Source: Apus apus
Taxonomy: Eukaryota > Chordata > Aves > Apodiformes > Apodidae
Reading direction: 5' to 3'
Length of the DNA stretch: 64,000 nucleotides
Assembly (NCBI RefSeq): GCF_020740795.1
Contig: NC_067285.1
Location: forward strand, 92,401,152-92,465,151
The stretch's first letter is position 1. Each line of letters starts with the position of its first letter. Position numbers and translations under genes: made by a program. Below, one piece after another: positions 50,468 to 61,641 of this stretch. The notes below the pieces were generated by a model. It did not search any database. It saw nothing but the letters and a program-made list of their open reading frames with translations, and was not told where the DNA came from.

Positions 50468-53339
50468 GCTAAAAAAGCCTTTTTTTGTTTCTTTTTGAGA
50501 TCCCTTCTTTTCTATGAGCTTTTAACTCTTCCTTCTCTGCAGAAGGGCTCAGCAAAGAGATTCAGCACTTTATGTTTATTCTTTCTGGACATACATGAGC
50601 AGAACTGCACTATGCTGCAGAGGAGCATATCTCCTCAATCTATTCTAGGCTGGCACTGACAGCTTCCTGGCTTCCCTCTTAGAAATATTTCCTCAGAATA
50701 TACTGGAATTGTGTTTACATTTGGTGTGGCAATGATGGGAAAATGTGAAACTCTTGATTAAAAATCACAGCACTTTTACAGTGAATCAAAAAGTCTCCAA
50801 GCAAAGTCTAAGGGCAGAATGTGTTGAGTAGAAATGGTTCCATAAACCCACAGTAGCTTTGCCCACGTTGCATGCTGAGTTGATGGAGTTTTACCTTGTG
50901 TCCCTCCTTGTTTTGTTCTAAACCATTCAGCTCAATCAACAGCTCTTGGTAGCATTTGTTTCTGCAAGATTTCAGAAGATGTCCACATAGTTAGAAAAAT
51001 AGAAGAAGGCTTTCACTCTTCTACTTGCAGGCTGACAAAAATCTAAGCCTTTTAGGAGTTTCTGTCTTTATAAACAGAGATAAGCTAAAGTATTCTAGAA
51101 GCCCATTGGATTTAGTTTTATAAGCACCATGAAATCTGTTATAGTATCAACTTAATTTAATGCATGACAGATGTTCTCAGAAAAACTTCCAGATTTTTGT
51201 AGCATCTTGTTTTCTCTAAGGAATTACTATCATCAAAATTCCATAAGAAAAAATGTGGAGAATGTAAATTGGCTTTGTCCATTAGTAATTATTTATTTAT
51301 GTTGAAAATTTTGCTAGTTTTTTTAAATTTCTGAAAGTAGATGAAATAGTAAATTCTTCTGATATTGTTATAAGTTTATTCAGTACAGAAGAATTTTCTC
51401 TTTCCTTCTAGAGATAAAATACACAAAAATATTTTTAGGTGTTTGATTCTATACCACTTCAAATTTTTTTTTTTTCCTTTCCCTAATTCTTTGGCCATGG
51501 CCATGGATCTTAACAAATTATTACTGTTCACACTTAGAAAGAAAGCATTCCTATTCTGATTGCATAATATCTGCATCTCAAATGATTTGCATCCCTTCAA
51601 CTCAAAAGACTCTAAAAGGGGATAACTCATTAAGAGACAAGCAAATAATGCTCAGTCTTTTAGGAATTTCTCTTTTATTGTCTTACTGAAGTTATTTTTT
51701 GTATCTTGATTTCAGGTTTGAAAATACCAGAAATGGTATCTTTGTAGAAGCTCTTCTGCAACATCTGCTGGCTACGTTGGCACTTGCAGTATATTGCTGA
51801 TGTAAAAATTGTAATCCTGGCTGGGATCCTTCCAGTTCTGTTGAGTTCTTTCAGCTTCTGTCATGTAATTAGTCTGCTCTGGCCATAATCTGACCAAAGG
51901 CCAAAATTAAAATTATTACAACTTTTCTGGAACGCATGTTATCAAAACTGGACTCCTAGAGTGTAATGATGATAAAGGTTATGGAGGGATTTTAAAGTAT
52001 TTTAACAAGTTGTAGAGCCATCATCTTTTGTTTTGGGAAGCTACAGGTCAAAAGGTCTTAATAGGAACAGTGATGTGATACATGCTCCGTGGACAAAAAA
52101 GGTCACTGGGATCTTGGCATGTAAGACCCCATATATTGCTTTAGAAAATCTTCTGTCAAGGGGATATACCCACAAAGAATTTATATATGTAATGAGGAGT
52201 TCAAAAACACATGAATTTTTTTGAAAGACTGAGAGTAGTGTTACAATAGTAATGATAAAGGGTTGCCTTTCACTTAAGCTAGAGATAAAGACCTATATTT
52301 TGCATTACAGAATAATTTTTCTTATGACACTTTGATTGTTAAGGGATGCTGCCTTCCTATTTTTGTGAGCTTATTTATGATTTATTATAAGATTACAGTA
52401 GATTATTAATTCATAACAAGACTTTTGTTAAATTCTGATTATATATGAGAAATTTTTTTCCTATCAATCTGTATTAACAATGTGAGTTCTTCAAATTGTC
52501 AAATTATAAAACAATTATTAAAATAAGACATTAATAAAGTATATAGAAGTACTAAAACAATGTTTTTCAGTTTATCAGAATCTTGTAATGATAGGGGCTG
52601 TTGCAAAAACTGAATTGGGTATTTGGGAGTGGAGTTGTTTGGGAATATTATTTCTTTTTTTTTTTCTGTAGATGATGTTATTGTGATGACTGAGAAAGAC
52701 TGATGAGTGTTTCATGGGAGAACATGAAATGCAATATGAGGAATTAACCTTAAGGTTGCTCTTTTTGCTTTAGAGTTTATCTGTTAATCATAGCAATGAT
52801 TCTGTTTTGTGGAAAAAAAAGAAAGTAAAAAGTCTATTCACAAGGAAATTTGACACTAAATTATTTTAGCTCCATACCAGTCATGGTGTACCGTACCATT
52901 CAACTCAATTTCAGAGCAGCTGTAATAGGTGTGTTTGTGCATTTCTAAGTATCTACACTATCTAGAATTATTTGGAGACATCCTAAGTATATTTTCAGAG
53001 CTTCATGCAAAGACCTTTTTCTACTGATAGATAGATGGTTGCATAATTAATGGATAGGCAGTGACTAGAGAAAATATTCTAGCATCTTCATGAAAAAGGA
53101 GACTTTGAAGGAGTCTCAGAACAGGCTGGTGCCTGGTGTTTTGTATTCAAGCTCCTCTACTGCTTAGAACCTGAGGAATTGCAGATAATGCATTTCTTTG
53201 ATTGACAACTTTGCTGAGATGCATCAGTGGTGCTCAAGGACTTCTTGTTGTGTTTTAGAGTAAAGATTACATGGAAATAAATAAGTAGTTTCAACTGGGC
53301 TATTTTATGCTAGGTTCCTGAGTGCTTCTGCCCTTTCAG

Positions 53340-53438
53340 GGGTTTAGCTCACTGCACCCAAGACCAGGTCACTGAAGAGCTGCTGAGAAGAGCTAGAAGG
53401 AGCATCTTCTGAGGCTACCCCCTCAATTGCCTCTGCAG
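53340..53438 (+). other. Exon-like unit, probably non-coding
   Basis: A 99-bp stretch is preceded by the pyrimidine-rich acceptor CTTCTGCCCTTTCAG and followed by the donor CAG|GTGAGT, a perfect consensus. GC content is higher than the surroundings. All three plus-strand frames contain a stop, so it is not an ordinary internal coding exon. It could be an exon of a long non-coding RNA, a terminal coding or UTR exon, or a chance pairing of signals. I see no partner exon nearby. Confidence 0.3.
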
Positions 53439-54355
53439 GTGAGTTCCCTCCCACTTCACTTGGGAGCAGCTTTCAAGCTGAGATTCATGCTTGAAGATGA
53501 CTTTGCTACAAATATGTATTTCTATGAAAATAGTGCTTTTCCAGGGCTATTGAAAGGGTAAAATAACTCATCTTTGCAAGGGGCTTTCACTGTGTATTGA
53601 TTAAATGACATCTTCATTTTTTTAAATTTAAACCATCTGTTGTATTCCACGGCTTACTGATCCTGGTTATCAAGCCGTGTTTCACTAAGAGAATTTGTAT
53701 TTTAAATGTTGAATATTCAAAGTCTGCTAAATACCTTTGCACTTCATTGCTTTCAGAGACAGCTGGCAACCCACGCTGTAACAGTGCCACAAAAGGAATA
53801 CACTTGTTTCTTCCTTTCTTTTCTGCTTAACTGTTTAGTATTTAAGTAATTAGCTTCTGTATTCAGCCAGACAAATTATTGTTGTCTAGGTGATTTCTTT
53901 AGGAGCAGCTGGCTTCCTATCTTATGTCTTTTTCTTTTCAGTTGCCTCCACAGCTTAGCAGAATTATGCAGCATCACCTTTTACTTAAGCATAGTATTTG
54001 CCTATTCTAAGCAAAAAAGCTTACATTTTGCTCTTGGTTCTGCCTATTTTTTACAGCCACACATAGCAGAAAAGCAGATTTGTCCATTAGACCACATTCT
54101 TTCCTACATCTTTATTGCAGTTATTGAGGGAAATTTTTCATTTAGGTGACAATATTTGACTGAATGAAAAGCAAATGACAACTTTGATTCTAGATATCAA
54201 ATTGGATTTTCCACATCAATAGTTCAGTCATATCAGCCCTTTGCTGATTTGGAAAAGGTTTTGCTATTTGGAAAGAAGCAGAGTAGTCACATATTCTTCC
54301 TTCCAGAAGGCATGAGAGCTGTCTCAGTTGATAACCCACTGCTCCTCGGTAGTTA
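53439..54355. other. Intergenic, nothing recognised
   Basis: No open frame, repeat family or RNA gene recognised between the exon-like unit and the CR1 tail. Confidence 0.5.
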
Positions 54356-54417
54356 GGCTAATGGTTGGACTAGATGATCTTAAAGGTCTTCTTCAGCCAG
54401 AACGATTCTGTGATTCT
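54356..54417 (+). mobile_element. CR1 LINE 3' tail, left part
   Basis: The plus strand carries GGTTGGACTAGATGATCTTA, then 'aaggtcttcttcagccagaac', then GATTCTGTGATTCT. This is the standard avian CR1 3' end. The 5' limit is uncertain because upstream similarity fades before about 54345. Confidence 0.8.
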
Positions 54418-54948
54418 AAGTGTGTGATAAATCTATTGGTTGAGACCTAACATAAAGGGAAACGCCCCATATTCTCTTCTCCTGCCAGGAGTCCCTGGGG
54501 TCAGAGAGACCTAGACAAAAAGGGTGCTTCTGTGGACATCTGGTAGAGCAAAAGAAATCAAGTGGGCAGGTTTAACCAAGTTTGTTTTGCATGTGCTGTT
54601 TATATAATTTGTTGTTAAAATGTGAGTTTTAGATATGTTTTGCTGTTAAAAATTTTCATGAGCTGAGAAAGTGTGTGCTCACTGCTACCCATGCTCTCCC
54701 AGGGGAAGAGATAACAAACAATGGGAACAAATGGTGTGCAGGTTACCTAGAGCAGCTAGCAGGGAATGCCCCAGCACAAGGCAGAACTCGGGGGAGAGAT
54801 GGGGAGCAAGAAGAACAGAGGAAAAGCAAATCACCAGTCAGCTCAGCTTTGCTGGGCCACAGCAAGATCAGTTACCAGTTTCAGACTGTAAATCAGAGTT
54901 ACTGCAAGAAGAGAAAAAAGACTAGCAGGCCTAATTGTTACCTCCTCA
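54418..54948. mobile_element. Candidate ~530-bp insertion inside a CR1 tail
   Basis: The segment lies between two runs of the CR1 tail repeat (GATTCTGTGATTCT at 54404-54417 and GATTCTGTGTGATTCTGTG starting at 54949), as if an element had landed inside the octamer array. From 54421 to 54948 it starts TGTGTGATAA and ends CCTCCTCA, so TG...CA limits of an LTR are possible, and TTTATATAA near 54600 could be a TATA box. The immediate 5-bp flanks (CTAAG and GATTC) do not match, so LTR status is not proven. The 3' half (54660-54930) is richer in GC and holds two overlapping open frames (54671-54925, 54675-54968) with no recognisable domain. Confidence 0.35.
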
Positions 54949-54970
54949 GATTCTGTGTGATTCTGTGATT
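54949..54970 (+). repeat. CR1-type tail octamers, right part
   Basis: GATTCTGTGTGATTCTGTG followed by ATT: about two and a half copies of the ATTCTGTG tail octamer without any CR1 body directly upstream. Confidence 0.65.
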
Positions 54971-55346
54971 GTTATATTATAAATGATTGTTAATTTTAAA
55001 ATATACCTTATTAGTCTTTTCTCCATCTTTAATAAAATATATGTTTTAATTACTTTATTAGTGTTTACTACTAATAAAAATGAGCTTTAAACATGAGCAA
55101 ATTTAATGTAATTTTACTACTCAATTGATATTAAAAAATCCTCAAATTCCTAGGAAGAGGAGGCTGAACAGTTGTCCCAATGTATAGATGCTACTGAAAT
55201 GCCCACAATTCTTGCTGCTTTGCACTAATGTTAATGTACAGTGGAATATATAGATCTTTGTAGGTGGCTTTTAGTTTTTAGCAGTGTTTTGTTCCTATAT
55301 TTTTCAGCATGTGAAATACTGACATCATGTTTTTGCTAGACACAGA

Positions 55347-55359
55347 GGCCATCTTGTGG
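55347..55359 (-). promoter_or_regulatory. CTCF-like core motif
   Basis: The minus strand reads CCACAAGATGGCC, matching the CTCF core CCACNAGRKGGC at every position of the core. It lies about 1.6 kb past the stop codon of the minus-strand gene. Binding is inference. Confidence 0.35.
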
Positions 55360-55990
55360 CAGAATGCTCGTAGCTGTATGAACATCCTTCTAATTTGGAT
55401 GGGAAAATGAAGTATAATTTGTTTCAATATTTCCAGTATTATTAGTTAGTACCATCCTAAGATTGAAGATGGAAGATTTATAATTGAAATATGACCATAG
55501 TAGATGTACATTCTGACAATACCTGCTGAGCAGAATATTCATTCCTAAAGACAAAGCACTACTGGCAAAAGATCTGATGCCAAAATGTGTCAGGGCACTG
55601 AAGAAAGTGTGATAATGTTTTCTGTTAATAAGAAGCCAGTTAACATTTAAAAAACATCTTTATTTATATATTAAAAAAATAATAATAAAGGAAAGGATAG
55701 TTATGTCACAGTGAAGGGGTTAAATTCCTCGTATATTCTGTTTTACAATTAAAAACTGATAATCCCACAGGATAAGATATAACTGACTAGATGAATCAAA
55801 CTAATTAATATTATTCCTATTTATTTTTTTTTTTGCAATGCAATTTTCTCATCTATCATAGTGATTTGGAAGTGTTGCAGATATATATGACCTCTGAAAA
55901 GAAAATATCCAGACTAATAATATGTATCGCAATTAAGATTTGTCAGCAAGACATGCAGGGATTCTAAATAGTCGAAATAATAATAAAGTT

Positions 55991-55996
55991 TTTATT
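55991..55996 (-). terminator. Candidate poly(A) signal
   Basis: AATAAA on the minus strand, the first one downstream of the stop codon at 56971. Use of it would give a 3' UTR of roughly 1 kb. Such hexamers are common in AT-rich DNA, so this is tentative. Confidence 0.25.
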
Positions 55997-56970
55997 AATA
56001 GATTTTAGATTTAGATTAATATTTAAAGTTTTTTATCACATTATGAAAGGGGCGGGGGGGGTGCTGAGTGAGGAAAAACATCAGTGCGTGGAATCCAGAA
56101 GAATAACAGTAAAAAAAAATAAGTATGCACAGGTGGATTTGAAGGACAAGCTGCATCTGTTGCATTGCTGGAGCAGAAGGGAAATCACACAGATGTGACA
56201 GCCTGTGTAATCACAAATTGGTATTTTTATGTGTAGAAGAACTCAGTATAATTAATAAAATTTCAAAGCAATACATTTTAAAATGTATATTAAGAAATAC
56301 ATCTTTTCCAAAATTGTAAGGTAACCTGAAAGAAAAGCAGTATCATGACAGATAAAAGTGAGGCAACAAATCCAGTAAATTCTGGAAATACATATTCACG
56401 TGTGGGTAACACTGAAATCTGTTCTGACATTCACAAGGATACAAAGCCTTCACTGAGAATATAATATTCTGAATTAATTACTGACAAACCCAAAATTAAG
56501 AAGGAATTTCCCCTGTCTATGCATTAGGATGATATATTACGCTTTCATCTGAAGAATCTAGTAGCTGTTATTACTGGATGTAGAGTAATCCGTATATCAT
56601 GGAATGATTAATAAGATTTGAATAAAATATAGTGATATTTCATAGAGTTTAAATTGTAATTCTATGTCAATTGAGTATGGTATCTGCAAACAATCAACAT
56701 CCTTAGAAACCTGTGCTGACCAGTCTATAATTCTTCATTTTTATATTTTCAATATTTCACTTTTCCACAGAAGAAAGGTTCACTTCTAGCAAGCAAAGGC
56801 GTTGCTACTACACTTCCCTTTAGTAAAGACATTGCAAAGTAACAAATAAACAAGCAGTCTGATCTCTCACTGGTATCCCTGTCACTTGTTCATCCAAAGA
56901 TACCATGGAAACATTCGCACCTTTCAACAAGAAAGAAGAGAAATTGGGCTGTTATTTGCCTGTGATTCTG

Positions 56971-57282
<312 letters not shown>

Positions 57283-57847
57283 TTAAGAGCATTATTCTTC
57301 TGCTATGTAAATCTACCTTTCTTTTGAAAAGCTTTCTAATACTGGAGGCTCAGTGGGTGAGCTCCCCAGATAAACATGGTGAGGTTTTTTTACTTTTCTT
57401 GAAACATCACCATTTCTTATTTCTAATGCAATTTTTGATAACTGCAATGTGATGTAAATTTAGTCACAAGAAGATTCAGAAATTTTCAATAACTTTTGGA
57501 ACTGCATGGGGAAAGCTAGCAATAAAGTTAAAGGCTTTGGGCATTTCCTATAACTGATACATCACTTATATTGGAGCTTTCCAGTGCAAACCGAATCTGC
57601 TTATACCGAACATTACAGGCTGTTCAAGCATCTCACCACAACAGTATCTTACAAGAGTGTTTGCATTTACTGGAAAATAGATAACTTGCCCTCTCCTGTA
57701 CCTTTTAACACATTAACTACTTTGGTTTCTGAGCATGACATTTTAAAATGTCAGTAACAGCTGAAACAAATTTGGCATTTAAAAAAAAAAAAGTAAATAG
57801 CAAATATAGCTATTATTTATATTTATATATCATGTGTGTGTTCTTAC

Positions 57848-57905
57848 CTGATGAATCAGAAGAAATTATTTTTGTGCTTTGTGGACGGCTGATCAACTTT
57901 ACATG
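57848..57905 (-). CDS. DTHD1: Penultimate coding exon of the death-domain gene
   Basis: A 58-bp minus-strand exon. It begins after the pyrimidine-rich acceptor CAAATTTTCTTTGATAG (AG at 57906-57907) and ends CAG|GTAAGA, a strong donor (57841-57847). It reads HVKLISRPQSTKIISSDSS plus one base. That base joins AG of the next exon to make Glu, giving [10 protein letters not shown] in frame into the death domain. Start phase is 0 and end phase is 1. The intron to the last exon is 587 bp. The product is a linker between an upstream domain and the death domain. The phase match, open frame and both splice signals together make this a credible exon even though it is short. Confidence 0.6.
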
Positions 57906-58465
57906 CTATCAAAGAAAATTTGTTGAAGAAAGAGTAATGAATAAATGAGTAAGGACTGAGGCATAGGATACAGGAGTTGATTGCCATATATCAGCATTTA
58001 CAATTGGTTCTTCCTACATAAAAGATTTGTGTCACTATTGAAAGCCTGCTAACACCATCAGCATGTATAGCTCAGCATATAGCTATGAAAATAATGAAAC
58101 TAAGCCTGTTTACACCAAGTGGATGTTCATTGCATCTTATTGAAAAGTTTGTAAGTTATGCAATGTTACAAGTCTTTGATCAGTATTGTGTAGAAACTGG
58201 GTATATAGAAAATCGGTATGGAACCTTCCTTCATGCATTAATTGAATTCTAATTTTGAATACTGCATTGTGATGTTGTCTCTGTGCTCTTACTACAACTG
58301 TGTGCATACCATACTGTTTGAAGGAAAATAACAGTTTCTAGGTATGCAGTAGCTATTGTTAGTTCTATAAAACATAATATGTTTCTAACTATAGTTTTTC
58401 ATTTTACACAGTTCAACTTTTAGTTCTAAATCCCTAAAAATAATCAGAATTCAAAGACAACTTAC

Positions 58466-58496
58466 ATGAGAAAGTACAGAGTTCTTCCTCTGAACA
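58466..58496 (-). other. Possible 31-bp microexon
   Basis: Minus strand: excellent acceptor TTTTTTCCTTTCTCTCCAG and donor CTCAT|GTAAGT enclose 31 bp. The frame that ends in phase 0, as the next exon requires, is open (VQRKNSVLSH). Because 31 is not a multiple of three, its inclusion between the phase-0 exon at 58999-59184 and that at 57848-57905 would break the frame. It may be an alternative or poison exon, or an unused pair of sites. Confidence 0.25.
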
Positions 58497-58998
58497 CTGG
58501 AGAGAAAGGAAAAAATACTTTGCCCTTTTTCCCTGTGACTGATAAAGAGGAAAGTTTTGTGGCCTTTACTGTTGTTTCCTACTCCATTTAGAACAAAAAA
58601 TGACTTACATAAGCACTAAGCACAAGAAGATAGTAATTTAAATCAAGTGAAGGACAGCTCTTTTTTTATTAAAAGCTGTAATTGTTCTCTTTTAGTGCAC
58701 ATTATTTTTGTCACACATGTTCAGTTGCATTACCTGGCTGGTTTTTGCACAATTTTCCCCATAAGACACACTCCAGGTTTATTCACTGAGCTGCTTTTTT
58801 GCACCTGTGAACTTAGAGCATGCAAATCTGATTTGATAAACTACTCTCCTATTTCCTGCTGGGTATACTGAGCCAGAGCTATGCTGAGCTTGTCTTAAAT
58901 ACTTTTATATTACAGATTTTATATATTAGTGACTATTTTGAGTGTTTCATATGTACACATCCAAAAGGTCAATATAATCATAACAGTAACCTGTTCAC

Positions 58999-59184
58999 CT
59001 GTGAATTACACAACTTTTCATCAGGCCTAAACTCAGTCATCTTGATAGGGTGTTTCAGGGTGCACAGGATGCACACAGCATGCACTGCTTGGCAGTGCAA
59101 AACCATCCTTTGCTGTACTAATCTTGGGATCTGAATCTCTCTCATCTTGTGTGCTTCTACAACAATTCTGTTCCTAGGCATGCC
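58999..59184 (-). CDS. Candidate upstream coding exon of the death-domain gene
   Basis: A 186-bp minus-strand stretch, open for 62 codons, from GMPRNRIVVEAHKMREIQI through VHAVCILCTLKHPIKMTEF to RPDEKLCNSQ. The acceptor TGCTGTCTTCACACTAG ends in an in-frame TAG, so the open frame starts exactly at the splice point. The donor is CACAG|GTGAAC. Both ends are phase 0, compatible with the exon at 57848-57905, which would give NSQ-HVKLISRPQ. I do not recognise the domain. A beta-rich UPA-like segment ahead of the death domain is a guess. An unrelated chance frame is possible. Confidence 0.4.
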
Positions 59185-61551
59185 CTAGTGTGAAGACAGC
59201 ACAACCTGGCTAAAAAAAACTCCTCAAAATAAAGAAAACATAAAGCTCTTCCAGAAGGGGGCATTGTTTTTTTTCCAAGATTCAACTTTATTTGGCTTCG
59301 TTTAATTATGCTTTTATATTTAAACTTATTTTCATTCAGTATTGAGAATTTAGCACCTCAAGGGTCTGTATGAGATTTTAAAAGCTAATGTAGATAAACT
59401 CAATTACCCATGCATTGACTTTAATCTGAACCACTTTATGCTACTTAATGTTAAAATAGTAGTGAAAATGAGATGAATTGAAAATGAGTATTGTCTATAA
59501 ATATTGTAATAATATACAGTGCATTAGATCCAAAACATTAAATCTGCCTTTAAAGATTAAATATCTGTGGTGAAGCGCTAAAGTCACCCATGGTTCAGCT
59601 GCACTGGCATGTGGCCCCACTGTTCTTGACAGCATAAATAAAACACTCTTAGTGGCCAAAGCAGTTTTCTAGTCTGGAAGGCCCTTCAATTAGCTAAGCA
59701 CTGGCCTTTCTGAAGCAGACAATCACATGCTATTTTGCTGTTAGCGAGTCATTAGACATAAAACTTCCACAGAATAGTAATTTGATAATGCTTGTATGTA
59801 TTACAACAATCTCTTTTTGTAAAGCAGTCTGAGTTCAGCCAGTAATACTGAAGGGCTCTGCCAAATGGACCTCTCAGACATGACCAGACTCTAGTAGCAT
59901 ATCAAACAGGACAGACAGAAAAGGAGAAATTAACCTTTAAATCTCTTTAGCCCGGTTTCACATAAATAGAGCTACTTTGAAATCAGTAGAAATACCACTG
60001 ATATGCACACACATACTTGATATGACAACCTAATTCACTGTATTTAACTTGTGTTAAACAAAACAGGTATGACCAACAGGAGTTCTCTAATGCTGAGGAA
60101 ATGAAAGCTCCATTAATAGGAATTGTTAGTGAAGATCTACTTATTTCTGTAGCATGTTTATATTAAAAACTGATGTGAATGGTTGCATACAAAGTAAACA
60201 TCCACTGCTTTCACCACTAACAAAAATAAATACGTAACAGAGTGGATAACATGGACACATACATATAAAAGTAGCCTATAATCTGTGTAGTTACTGTCTT
60301 CTCACCACAATTCAAGAGAAATTTAGGTGGAAATTTTATAGAAATGAGTGAAAATGTAGACAGAATGGTTGCCTTTAAAAAGATTCCATCTGTCTTTGTC
60401 ACAGCCAAAATCAGGCATCATGGATGGTTCTAGCTTTATGATAATCACATTTTGCTGAGAAAATTTCAGTTGTTTCTGGCAATACTGAGTGGTTCTCATG
60501 TGTATTAAAACTAATCTGCTAACATGGTAAATCTAAACTTAAGATATTTATTAACTCAACAAAATAATATAAATGTTTAATAGGCTTTGCTATTCTTGCC
60601 CTGCATTTATTTCTACTTTTGGGATTTTAATCCCAAAGGAGGAAGGATCTCCCCAGGATACTGGGAGGAAAGGAGAAGTCTATCAACAACGCTACAACTT
60701 ACAGTCAACTAATCAACAGTTAAGACATGAGAGCCTGACTGTGACAACTGAAATTCTGTAAGCAGCTGTGTGAATGTGAGCAATACAAATAACAACCTGT
60801 CATTATTAATAGGTCAGATATGAACAGGGAGCATTATGTTTTGATATGTTGGTGAGATATGTAACAGCTTAATTGCTGCCCTGTGGTAGCACACAGATGA
60901 TAGAACCCAGCAAAATGTAAGGAACATTTCTTGAGTGCATGTCTATGCACATGAATGTGGTGCTTTGGCAAGATATGTTAATAGCATTAACATATGACTA
61001 ATTACGAACATTGCCAATCTTGGTTCATATTATACCAACATTGACACGACTTGTACTTTAATGAAGTGGTAAATAGCAGTTGCATTTGACAGAATTTGGC
61101 TGGTGTAGTTGTTTGTAAAATTAGTGCATTACATTTCTCCATAGCTGTGTTTTCACATCCAATTTTAACTATTTCCATCTATTTCTTTGATTAATTAGAA
61201 AGCCCTCCTAAATGTGAAGATACCTCTGATTCAAATATGTTGATCAGATAATGGACAGTAAAAACAGGATAAAAGTTCTTAAGTTAATTTTTACTGTCAG
61301 TGCTTTCATCACTGTTAAAAATTTAGAACACATAAGGTACAGTAAGTAATTAGAATTGCCTTTTCACTGTTTCAGCCTTATTGCACCTGGGTTACTATGT
61401 TTAATATATGGTTGTGTCACTCAGTCAATTTCTTTTCTAGCTCAAACACATTTTTAACTGTGAAAATATCCTGTGAAAATTAGTTCACCTTTTGATTATT
61501 TTGTATGTAAAATTATGTTCTTTTAAATTACTGGTTATATCTGCCACTTAC
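59185..61551. other. Presumed intron, no further exon resolved
   Basis: AT-rich sequence between two candidate exons. A minus-strand frame at 60217-60408 ends near a usable donor (TTGTG|GTGAGA, about 60303-60308), but its phase (1) does not fit the neighbours. The plus-strand frame at 60573-60761 has no good acceptor. Confidence 0.4.
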
Positions 61552-61641
61552 CAACGTAATTGTTCTGATATCCTGTGAAAGGGGAATACTAATTCCTTTT
61601 TCAGTTCCTCCATAATATGAGTGTACACAATATTTCAACTG
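61552..61641 (-). CDS. Candidate further upstream coding exon
   Basis: A 90-bp minus-strand stretch, open for 30 codons: QLKYCVHSYYGGTEKGI then SIPLSQDIRTITL. The acceptor GGCAGTTTTGATAG ends in an in-frame TAG, so the frame opens at the splice point. The donor is GTTG|GTAAGTGG, a near-perfect match. It is phase 0 at both ends, compatible with the exon at 58999-59184. The predicted strand-turn-strand composition would suit a beta domain. I recognise no family. The polypyrimidine tract is only moderate. Confidence 0.35.

Larger units (their letters stand above)
32034..53339. other. Long intergenic stretch (gene desert), no supported gene
   Basis: More than 21 kb of AT-rich DNA without a supported exon, clear transposon or RNA gene. 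Items seen are a CTCF-like motif (35349-35360), a CpG hairpin (35406-35424), a (CA)n microsatellite (36754-36774), a minus-strand exon-like unit (36288-36328), a TGTCA/E-box cluster (38645-38680), an A-run (41376-41390), a 26-bp AT palindrome (44085-44110), a GT-rich run (50061-50094) and a (TTTTTC)n run (50437-50467). The open frames listed across this stretch are short, lack domains and look like chance. Scarcity of repeats over this length is compatible with conserved non-coding DNA, but I cannot test conservation. Confidence 0.5.
54971..56970. other. Region 3' of the death-domain gene
   Basis: AT-rich. The part nearest the stop codon is presumably 3' UTR of the minus-strand gene. It contains a CTCF-like motif at 55347-55359, a possible poly(A) signal at 55991-55996 and a G-rich run at 56048-56061. 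No coding frame. Confidence 0.45.

Noticed and set aside
56048..56061. G-run as a possible G-quadruplex
   Set aside because: Only one or two G tracts are present. Four separate tracts are needed for the usual intramolecular fold.
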